Below, piece by piece: positions 9,796 to 21,006 of a stretch of 22,231 nucleotides of DNA. The translations under genes were made by a program, and so were the position numbers. The DNA is from Oppiella nova (Eukaryota; Arthropoda; Arachnida; Sarcoptiformes; Oppiidae): positions 1 through 22,231 of the forward strand of contig CAJPVJ010000238.1 of assembly GCA_905397405.1 (NCBI GenBank), written 5' to 3'. How positions within the stretch are numbered: the stretch's first letter is position 1; every line of letters begins with the position of its first letter. The notes beneath the pieces are model-generated. The model had not been told where the DNA came from, did no database searches, and saw nothing but the letters and a program-made list of their open reading frames with translations.

Positions 9796-12323
9796 TTATT
9801 GCGTCGAGTGTTGAGATGTGTCTGAATTGATGGTCGAGTTCCTGATCACTTCAATCCATTGCCTGAAAGTGTATTCACTTTCCGTGCGAAAGAAGTAGAC
9901 ATGAGTTTTGAATTGCAATTTAAATACATAACTCTTATTCATATTATCGGCTTCTGATGGGATACTCGCTGTGTATCCAATGACCGGAAGACTAGCCAAA
10001 GGAAAGTCGTCCTAATATTATATAAAACATTCACTAAATAACACCATTTAAGGGATTGAATGAAAGGGTTCAGCAAACCTGACAAGACTTGTAGAAAAAT
10101 AGGCAAAAGTGAGTGAACACAACCCACAACTTCTGCCAACCGCTACTGTTCTTGAATTTTCTGAGTAGATATCCACTCAAACAGCTCTTTAAGTAATCAA
10201 ATCATAAATATAATTATATACAGAATGTGAGAGTTGGTGGCCATTGCTTACAGTGAGCGCGTGTTCATAATCGGCGGCACTTATACTGCAATTCCTGTGC
10301 CAACACACGTGAGCCATTGTATTGGATCTGTAGTGAAGTTTATCGATGTTTTCGATTTGAGTGACATTTTCAGATTTTTGGATCCATTTCTGACTCAACG
10401 CGTTATCAATTTTATCCAAGAGTTCGTTCGAAGAGATAATGGTTGGTATGAATGGAAGCGTTTCATTATTGCCATTAATATGAGACAAATTAATGGCTGT
10501 TTCGGACAAATCTGTTAACCAAATACGGCGTTCCTCTTCAGAGCTAAACAAAAGAATATATGATCACTAAACCCACTCCACCAGTAATACAGTGTAATAT
10601 AGGGTTAGAGTGACATACTTGGCGGCAACCATAAGAGCCCGTTCACCGGCATATATTGTGAAACAATAATTGACCCCTAATTTAGGTTCTGTGGGCTCAA
10701 CCATAATGTGCTGCAGAGAGAGGTGTCCGTGAACTTTGAACTGGAACTGCACTGATGCCGACCGACTCGCGTATATCAATATATCGGAAAACTGTTAAAT
10801 ATATAAACAAATGTCAACTCAGTTAACACAACATGTGATCCATACCAGAAAGAAGAGCCTTTGTTGGTAACCCTTCTTCGAGAGCTTCAGAAGACATCCC
10901 TCCCTAACAAACCTCTGTTCATATAATTAGATATTATCAACAAATTAATCGATTGCTTAAACTTAAACGTGTGTTATATTAAGACATACCCGACCCGATT
11001 GCACTATATTATCCATTCCTGTTATATCTCTTTGTAATTCTATAAGAATTACTAAATTTATCTAAAAATATAGGTTCAATCATTATACAGTACTATTTAT
11101 AATTTGAATTAAATATTTTATAATTTAATAATTACCAGAGAATTCAATGTTACAGAATATTCTGCATTAAATTGCTTCAACTGTTCGATGATAACTGAAA
11201 GAAATTTAAAATTTATTAAATTGAATTGTTTTGAAATAAGATGACTTACATAAATATTTGGCAAATTCCGAACTATTATTGACATGAAATTTGGACAATT
11301 CTACAGAGAAATAGAAATTAATGAGACAAATATTGAACATCAAGTTGTTTAATGATATATTACTTTCTATTATTTGCAAGTAATGTGTTATATGAAAGGC
11401 AGGCTTCAAAATAAATGAAGTGTACGGCAAATAACAGCCTTTTCGAGCCTCAAAGTCCCGACAAACGCGTTCAAAATCTTTGTTGTGTCTGAAACTGGCG
11501 TTAATTCTCTCGAGAATGAATGGCAATCTTTCAATGAGTCTCTCGTATAACTGATTGAAAATATTATCATTTATATAAATTTAATTAATACCGTAACAAT
11601 TAATACAATATAAATAATTAAATTTTAAAGAAATGCTTTTAAATCAATACTGTATATGACATACCGGTAACCATTGAATGATATCTTTTAAAATATCGCC
11701 AATTGTTCGGTTAGAATGAAGAGCAGACTTCCCTTCCCTTTAAATTATAGACATTTCGTATAAATATAACTAAAATGAATACTAATTTAAAAACAGACCA
11801 AATGACTAAAATGTGTTCAATTTGTTGCAAAAAATTGTGATGAATTTCAAACAGTGGTTCCGTTGCAGAGAATAGCAGAGAAAGCATTTCTGCGGGTCGT
11901 GTCGTCTCTTTACTCACATCCTCTTTAAACCACTGAAGCAGACATTCAATGATATCATTTAATATATGATACAATTTTCATTAACAAATACTGACTGTAT
12001 TTATGAGTTCGATATCCTTTTTATAGGTTCTCTCCGACATAACTAACTCTCGGAAAACATAGTATTCTTTATCCAAACGAAGTTTCTTACGACAAAATAA
12101 TTTCAATATTTAACACTTCACTCAATATCCATAGCATTAAAACTTACAGCTCTTCTGTGGTCTCTATCGAGAGTCGATTCGATTCTTATTTGATTAGCAT
12201 TTGATGGAAATGATTGAGAGGTATGAGAATATGGGGAACTGGTGCTCGATTGAACCACATGGCAAATATTATTGGCAGACAAATCGTTTAGATTATTATG
12301 TTTGAGATTCATATTATTGAGAT
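9796..12323 (-). other. FARP DH-PH-PH exons
   Basis: Fourteen exons, 51-292 nt each, with introns of 54-114 nt. DH domain: about 10990-12085, from [20 protein letters not shown] through [17 protein letters not shown] to [16 protein letters not shown]; the exon 12148-12323 before it is still linker. First PH: about 10543-10914 ([37 protein letters not shown]). A linker ends in [20 protein letters not shown]. Second PH: 9796-10186 ([40 protein letters not shown]). All segments line up with vertebrate FARP1/2 without loss, so the exchange domain appears intact. Confidence 0.92.
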
Positions 12324-15300
12324 CTAAAAACAATTAATTTCTACTTTAAATAACTTTCACTTAAAAAATAAATTCTATTTAGAATACGATGACATGAATA
12401 TCAAGAACTATTTATCATATAAGAATCTATTGCACTACAAAGGAATGGCAAGGAATCTGTGTATTAAATACAGAATAATGAATATAGGACCAATTAATAA
12501 TTACAACAATTTTGTTAAATCAGAATCATTATGAAGAATGTTAAAGAATTTACGGAATAAAATGCAAATATAGTAAAGTGAAAGCAATAGTCTTTTAATA
12601 GTATTAAGCATAGATTAGAAAGCAATAGTCTTTTAATAGTATTAAGCATAGATTAGAAAGCAATAGATTAAAGTTATAATCATTTTGACAACAGTTATAA
12701 CTCTAAAATTACATAGTATTTTAAATTCAGTAAATTTACAATAAAGAAAGCAATAGTCTTTTAATAGTATTAAGCATAGATTAGAAAGCAATAGATTAAA
12801 GTTATAATCATTTTGACAACAGTTATAACTCTAAAATTACATAGTATTTTAAATTCAGTAAATTTACAATAAGAGAAAATTGTAGTAAAATTAATCTAAT
12901 ATTAGTAAAGAATGTAAAGTAAATGAGCCGTAAATATAACAATCATTAAATACTGTATAAAGAATACTACAATTCAATTGGTCGGTCAAACCATATCCAA
13001 TGAATGCATTAATTATGGATTTTCTACTATAAATGACATAGAATTTGCAATATATAACAAATATTGAATTCAAACAAAAAGTAGACAAATTAATAGAAAA
13101 TCTTAAACATGAACTAAAATCTACTTTTATATGAGGAGTGAATAGTAAAAGAGATTTGCAATAAAAACTGTAAAGCATTAAACAAAAATATTTTAATGCT
13201 AAGACTATGATTTACTGTACCGATACAGTTTGTATGATATTCTTATACAGTAGATTCTGCTATTCTCATTTATACTATTTTTTCCTCATATAACAACAAA
13301 GTTATGACACAAACTTAACATTCATCTAATATAAAGAATATTACAATGTGTAAGAAATTTATCTAAATTAAAATTTAAAACGTTTCAAGTAGATTAATAA
13401 AAATCCTTTAGTTAAAACTATTTGTGCGTTTAATTAATAGTTAAGTATCATAGTCATTGAAATATACTATATTTTTAACGTTTTAAATTAAAAACATTTA
13501 TAGAATTTAAAGAATGTAAAGTAAATGAGCCGTAAATATAACAATCATTAAATACTGTATAAAGAATACTACAATTCAATTGGTCGGTCAAACCATATCC
13601 AATGAATGCATTAATTATGGATTTTCTACTATAAATTAGATATAATTTGCAATATATAACAAATATTAGAATTCAAACAAAAAGTAGACAAATTAATAGA
13701 AAATCTTAAACATTAACTAAAATCTACTTTTATATGAGGAGTGAATAGTAAAAGAGACTTTATACTATTTTGTCCTCGTATAACAACAAAGTTATGACAC
13801 AAACTTAACATTAATCTAATATAAAGAATATTACAATGTGTAAGAAATTTATCTAAATTAAAATTTAAAATGTTTCAAGTAGATTAATAAAAATCCTTTA
13901 GTTAAAACTATTTGTGCGTTTAATTAATAGTTAAGTATCATAGTCATTGAAATATACTATATTTTTAACGTTTTAAATTAAAAACATTTATAGAATTTTG
14001 AATGAATGTAAAGATCGAAAATAACAGTTATTATGAGTTTTGAAAGAAAGACAAGTTATTAAAAAATAACAATATATTACACGATAATTGTTTCATTTGG
14101 AAATTGTCTACAATTTGTATTTGAATGCAATATTCAACAAATAGACAAATAGTTGTGAAGATTCCCAAAGGGAATGAAAGACATGACATGAAATGGAGAT
14201 CAAGTGTTAGCTTTGGATAACAAAATTGTCAGCAATTATTGATCGCAAGTAAACATTAATTATTAGATTTGGTAAACTATTATTAAGGGAATCACATATT
14301 ATATCATTTGTTAGTAATTGTGTTGAGTGATCAGAATTCGGGTCAAAATCATCGGCAAAGCGTTCATTCAAATACATGTTAACAATAACGTGGGCTAAAC
14401 AATTCTCACTCAAACCATTCATTTCATTCATATGACTACCATTTGGATCGCTTTCAGCAGATATTTGATGAGCATTTTGTGGACACAATGAGTCGAAATA
14501 AATTTTATCTTTTTGTAAATTATTATAAACTATTTCGTCTGAAAGCGATCCAAATCTAGGTTTGGAATCCATTTGTTCGTTGTTTTGTTCATTTGGTTTC
14601 TTATTATTACTATATTTATATGAATTTAATGGACAATAATCTGATTTTTTAGAATACTTTTTAACAAAATATGAGGAAATGTTATCTAAAAACCCGATCT
14701 CTTCCGAGTCTTGGAGAGTGTCGTCGCGCGAAGAATAGCTCTCAAGAGAAGGCAAACTATTTAATGAAACGAAATGTACGCTCTTTTGACGAGAACGCCG
14801 TTCCGAAAACCTATGGGTGCCGGCAAACAGTGTATGGCTTAATTCAAACTCTTTGTTTGCTTTGGATCTGATTCGTGGCGCTGAGACCGCGCGACGTCTT
14901 TTATCGTCTCTATTCTTACGCTTATTCTTATCTGTATTTTGTCTGACTTTGCGTTTATGTAAAACATATTCAATATCTCCGCAAATGGACTTTGATTTGT
15001 CTAATAACTGACTATCAGTGCTCGGGTTTAAAGTCATTTGTTTTTCCTTTTCGCTATAACTTTCATCAAAATCTATCAAATTTTCAACATTTCTTGAGTT
15101 AGTTTCTACACAAATATTAACATTATTTTGTGAGACTTTATTCGATAGACTTTTAGTCTCTTTGTCGATAAGATAAGAGTCGTTTGATATGTCATCGACT
15201 TCAACGTCCATTAAATCTGGACTAACAAAACCCTCTCTACTCGCAAAGTGAGTAGAACTCCAACCTGTAGGCGCCCTGTCATGGGATCGCTCCTCAATTG

Positions 15301-17179
15301 AAGGACTCGGAGGCGTTTCCGGAAACAAATTCGACTTTTGAGAGCTATTCTCTTGAGCAGACTTTGGTCTCTCGTCATCACTGATGGCATTGGAAGACGA
15401 GAATTGAGGCGAACTGATGGGCAGAATAGGTGTCACTGATATGGATGAGCCGCCAATTCCTTCAGTTCTCTGGTTATTCGTGTTAGAAGTCCTCAAACTG
15501 TTGGACCTATTTTTAAACAACAGATCCAATAATTATAAATAACTTCATTGCATGCAAAACTACATTCATGACAAACCTCTGGAAGGGCTGTCTTTTAACA
15601 CAACTTTGTCGCACGTATTCCATGATCTGCTGTTGGGTTCTTCCACTGTACCTATGAATGGATTGCAAACAAAACCCAAATTAACAAAACGATTACAAAT
15701 TGAATGTTCGTTTGTAGTGCACCTGAAAGACGAGCCGCGGCTAAAGATTTTAGGCTTTTGTTTGGGAGTTCTCTTGACTTCAATACACCTGAAGAAGGAG
15801 TGCTGTTCGATACACTTCTTCCAGAAGTTCTTGCATTCGTTGCGGCCCTCAAACATAAACTCAACCACATCTCCAAAGTACTCCTATTCATCATTCAAGC
15901 AATTTATATATTTAGTATACAAACCAAAGGCCTGTAGTGTGGATAATGACTGACCTCCTGATGGAGTTTAATGAGAAATCGTTTCCTTTTAAAGCTTAGT
16001 TTCCTAATCTTAGCCCAAGAAAATGTGTTCACTTTTGTCTGATTTTGAAACACAATTACTCCCAAATGAGCGACCGATAGGTTCAGGGGAACGCCTTCAT
16101 GATCTTTCACTGGAGTTAACTTAATGCCATACATTTCACAGCGTCGACCCGTTTCCAGTAAATTATAGTCAGCCTCTGCTGGTGATTGGCCACTAAGGTC
16201 CACAACAATTTAGTATTCAATTACTTATAAACAAATACGTTAAAACTCAAATCACATACCAGTGCTTTTTATGGTTTTCCATAACTCTCCACTCAAATTC
16301 TTCATCTTGAAGTGGAATCAGTTTAAAACGCGAGACATACAAGTGATCCATATATTCATCAGAATTAAAGTCTCCGATTTCAGCTGTTTTTAATGTTTGG
16401 AAATATAATTAACACAAATGTAAACCAAAATGAATGCAAAGATGCAAACCTTGTATAATATATGAAGCCATGAGAGCCGCCGTATTCTCATTACAAACGA
16501 GGAGTCCCTCCGATAAGTCTTTTTTGATTTGTAAACTGAAAAGATATCTATCGATAGCGCAGAACATGAGCGTCGGGAAAATGGATTCATTGTCGACATA
16601 AGGCATGCATTATATGAGACAATAGCTAATAGTCAGACCGCGTCAGCTCGTCCTCCAGTCGGGAGGGGTCGGGGGCATAGAATTTGACCGCAAAATACAT
16701 GACGGGATTGTTGGTCGACAGAGACAACTGACGACAAATGGGTTTCTCCAAATCCAACCAATACTACACCAAACAAATGCAATCAATTCAGTGATCGTCC
16801 ATTGAATGCACGCAAATCACGTGAATACAAACCCTGGTGCCACTGGAGTCCGCGTATTCAATACCGAAATAATCCATTTCTATGAGATTCAGTGTCTCGC
16901 AGACCTGATTGAACAGTGATTTGGCCAAAGATTTGTGCTGAACATCAATCACAACCACACCATTAGACCATTAGTTCATCACTCAATCCATTCATTCATT
17001 TATACCGTAATTTTGTAGACATTTGTCGATTCGTCCAAAAAGATTATTTCAATTGTCATGTATTTAGAGGACTTGCGGTCGACGGATGAGCTCCGGTAGG
17101 CTATACCCCTGTCCTCCAACCGTGGGTTTTGCCGGTTGTCGGGCGGCGCCGAAGACGACCTCTTCTCAGGCGACGGCAT
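9796..17179 (-). CDS. FARP: FARP-type FERM-RhoGEF-pleckstrin protein
   Basis: FARP proteins sit under the plasma membrane and activate Rho/Rac GTPases through a DH domain, in vertebrates in neurite and synapse growth. The ATG at 17179 follows an in-frame TGA at 17240-17242. Exons on the minus strand: 17006-17179, 16833-16937, 16639-16763, 16450-16547, 16260-16383, 15955-16192, 15723-15883, 15577-15651, 14440(or 14416)-15506, 12148-12323, 11996-12085, 11799-11932, 11665-11737, 11364-11550, 11250-11300, 11136-11194, 10990-11061, 10846-10914, 10619-10791, 10252-10543, 10079-10186, 9796-10011. Every junction has GT-AG ends and consistent phase. The only uncertain splice site is the donor of the linker exon. 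The sum is about 1288 residues against about 1050 in vertebrates, the excess being the linker. Domain order is FERM, FERM-adjacent, linker, DH, PH, PH. AATAAA overlaps the stop codon. Confidence 0.93.
12580..12873. repeat. Nested tandem repeats, 38-bp and 128-bp units
   Basis: A 38-bp unit starts at 12580 and 12618 and begins again at 12656. Then the 128-bp block 12618-12745 is repeated exactly as 12746-12873. Confidence 0.93.
12907..13998. repeat. Tandem segmental duplication, 602 bp and 490 bp
   Basis: Bases 12907-13508 recur head to tail as 13509-13998. The second copy lacks about 112 bp present in the first (roughly 13150-13265). Outside that, they differ by only a handful of bases. Both lie wholly inside one FARP intron. 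Confidence 0.93.
14207..15506 (-). other. FARP linker exon, open to a stop at 14207
   Basis: The exon opens after TAG at 15507-15508, in phase with the FERM-adjacent exon. It encodes a Ser/Asn/Asp-rich, low-complexity linker with a basic patch ([17 protein letters not shown]). The frame stays open for about 433 codons. The DH part requires a phase-1 donor: AATG|GTAGTC (end 14440) and AATG|GTTTGA (end 14416) both fit; other weaker sites exist. Without splicing, the frame ends at 14207 and would give a protein lacking DH and both PH domains. No AATAAA is visible just past that stop. Confidence 0.75.
14222..14398 (-). repeat. Twice-repeated 18-residue motif in the FARP linker read-through
   Basis: Bases 14345-14398 encode [18 protein letters not shown] and 14222-14275 encode [18 protein letters not shown], with 23 residues between them. 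Ten of 18 positions match and several others are conservative, while the DNA differs at many third positions. Confidence 0.7.
15577..17179 (-). other. FARP FERM and FERM-adjacent exons
   Basis: The first eight exons carry a 40-odd residue basic/serine lead, then the FERM ubiquitin-like lobe ([18 protein letters not shown], then DYFGIEYAD), the middle lobe ([40 protein letters not shown]) and the PH-like lobe ([18 protein letters not shown]). They close with [20 protein letters not shown], the FERM-adjacent motif. FERM lobes bind membrane phosphoinositides and receptor tails. Introns are 66-91 nt. Confidence 0.92.
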
Positions 17180-17967
17180 CACTGAATTGGTGTCACAATT
17201 GGTGTCACAATTGATGCCTCTATTAGTGGTCGAAAGCAATCACATTATTGCATACAATCACTGCATTCACTACACAATTGTCTATTACTCTCATTATAAT
17301 CACATTCAATAACTGAACACTTTTTGTCAAATAAACTCATTTATTATCAAATCAATTGAATTAAATGTCAAAAACACTTACTATTGGTTTGTATTGAATT
17401 GAAAACAATTTGCATTTAAAGACGGCTTTAATTTATGAAACATTTTATTTGTTTGTATTAACTGTTAATTAAGGGATTAACGATAATAATCATAATAATA
17501 GTGATAATTATGTGATAATTGATGAATTAGTGTTGAGAACTGAAACTATCGCGGTAATCATAACCAGTGGTTTACGGTATATATAATATGTGTATATAAT
17601 ATAATTATATATGTATATAATAATAATAATAAGTGTAATAAGTGTGAAACTGTTACTTATTAGATGTAATGGTAATCATAATAATGACTGAAATGAATAC
17701 AAAAATAATAGATTGTGTTTGTGTTGAATGCGTCGACATTTCAACCATTTTTGCATTCAATTCAATACTTCTATGGATAGACAATAAACAGATGCAGTGC
17801 TCAGCCAATGAGCCATTAGTATGGCGTTGGGCGCCCTTTTCGACTCAATACAACCCAATCGTACAATTATTTCACACATTTTTTACGGGTTTTGGTTTTT
17901 ATGTCAATTTGTATTAAAGTGTTGGAAATTTGCTTTAGTTTTGGACTCAACTAAAACAAAGTCGTTG
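17180..17967. other. Spacer between AMMECR1 3' end and FARP start
   Basis: Holds the FARP 5' leader, two copies of TTGGTGTCACAA-type 13-bp sequence at 17188-17213, and AT-rich sequence with an ATAT/AATAAT microsatellite at about 17579-17634. No separate gene is seen. The AMMECR1 3' UTR should occupy the right end, but no perfect AATAAA was found close to its stop. Confidence 0.5.
17799..17813. promoter_or_regulatory. Candidate CCAAT element
   Basis: GCTCAGCCAATGAGC is a CCAAT box framed by the inverted pair GCTCA/TGAGC, about 620 bases upstream of the FARP ATG. It is the clearest promoter-like word in this spacer. Assignment to FARP is a guess. Confidence 0.25.
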
Positions 17968-19732
<1,765 letters not shown>

Positions 19733-20377
19733 TCCGAACACCAACCAACTCACCAAATGACACCAATTGAGACCACAATCAGTCAGTCGGACAGTCAGAC
19801 CAGTGAAGACAATCTGTCACCTCTTTGTTATACCATTCAATCGCATCCAACACCAAACCCTTACTCCACTCGACAACAGCTGAGGCTTACAACAGCTCAC
19901 AAACACCAGTGCCTGTGCGCACACCACTGCCAGCCCTCTCAACACTATAATACCAGCCCTCTCACCACAACTATACTGTACTGTATAATACCTGCGCTGA
20001 ACACACAGACACTACAATCACGGCTAATCCATTAATCCTTTATCCTTTGCCCTCATTTACTACACCTATTTGAGGCCAATTACTCTACACTGGAGTAGTT
20101 TATCATAACATAAGTAATCAGTGCTCACAATACACCCCAACCCTACATAACCTCATTTCCATAACACACTAATTGGCGATTCGTAGCTCATTTTGAACTC
20201 ATGTTTCATTTAAATACTATTTTGTGGTTCAAATGGTCATAACAAACCACAATTAGAGTCACAAAGTAATGCAAACAGTGATTAGAAAAAGATTTGTTAT
20301 TAAAACTTAATTCAAACGATTAGTATTTTTACAGAGTTTATAGTTTTGAAATGAACTGAAAAAGAATTGAATTAACA

Positions 20378-20383
20378 TTTATT
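20378..20383 (-). terminator. Second copy of the AATAAA signal
   Basis: The left copy of the duplication carries the same AATAAA about 600 nt further on, giving RanBP2 a possible second, distal polyadenylation site. Confidence 0.35.
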
Positions 20384-20980
20384 CATAAAGTCAGTCGGAC
20401 AGTCAGACCAGTGAAGACAATCTGTCACCTCTTTGTTATACCATTCAATCGCATCCAACACCAAACCCTTACTCCACTCGACAACAGCTGAGGCTTACAA
20501 CAGCTCACAAACACCACTGACTGTGCGCACACCACTGCCAGCCCTCTCACCACTACCAGCCCTCTCACCACAACTATACTGTACTGTATAATACCTGCGC
20601 TCAACACACAGACACTACAATCACGGCTAATCCATTAATCCCTTATCCTTTGCCCTCATTTACTACACCTATTTGAGGCCAATTACTCTACACTGGAGTA
20701 GTTTATGATAACATAAGTAATCAGTGCTCACAATACACCCCAACCCTACATAACCTCATTTCCATAACACACTAATTGGCGATTCGTAGCTCATTTTGAA
20801 CTCATGTTTAATTTAAATACTATTTTGTGGTTCAAATGGTCATAACAAACCACAATTAGAGTCCCAAAGTAATGCAAACAGTGATTAGAAAAAGATTTGT
20901 TATTAAAACTTAATTCAAACGATTAGTATTTTTACAGAGTTTATAGTTTTGAAATGAACTGAAAAAGAATTGAATTAACA

Positions 20981-20986
20981 TTTATT
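20981..20986 (-). terminator. Candidate RanBP2 polyadenylation signal
   Basis: AATAAA on the gene strand starts about 20 nt after the RanBP2 stop codon, inside the right copy of the tandem duplication. It is near the stop but usable if the 3' UTR is short. Confidence 0.5.
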
Positions 20987-21006
20987 CATAATCTATTTGT
21001 AAGAAT

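Larger units (their letters stand above)
12324..14206 (-). other. Long FARP intron before the DH exons
   Basis: This intron of about 2.1 kb (from donor 14440 to acceptor 12324) is some 20 times longer than all the others in the gene. No coding exon was found in it. About 1.4 kb is made of the two tandem duplication blocks listed separately. Confidence 0.75.
19781..20991. repeat. Recent tandem duplication of the RanBP2-AMMECR1 spacer
   Basis: Bases 19781-20388 (608 bp) and 20389-20991 (603 bp) are head-to-tail copies with about eight substitutions and one 5-bp length difference, near 98.7% identity by eye. The left edge is 49 bp upstream of the AMMECR1 ATG and the right edge 15 bp past the RanBP2 stop codon, so nearly the whole spacer is doubled, including the RanBP2 polyadenylation signal and the presumed AMMECR1 promoter. 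Confidence 0.95.

Noticed and set aside
12891-13178. Minus-strand 95-codon frame rich in Phe, Ile and Leu
   Set aside because: It lies in the duplicated FARP intron and reads like translated AT-rich DNA. The frame is not kept in the second copy.
15552-15953. Plus-strand reading frame of 133 codons
   Set aside because: It overlaps minus-strand FARP exons that match the family residue by residue; it is an antisense shadow.
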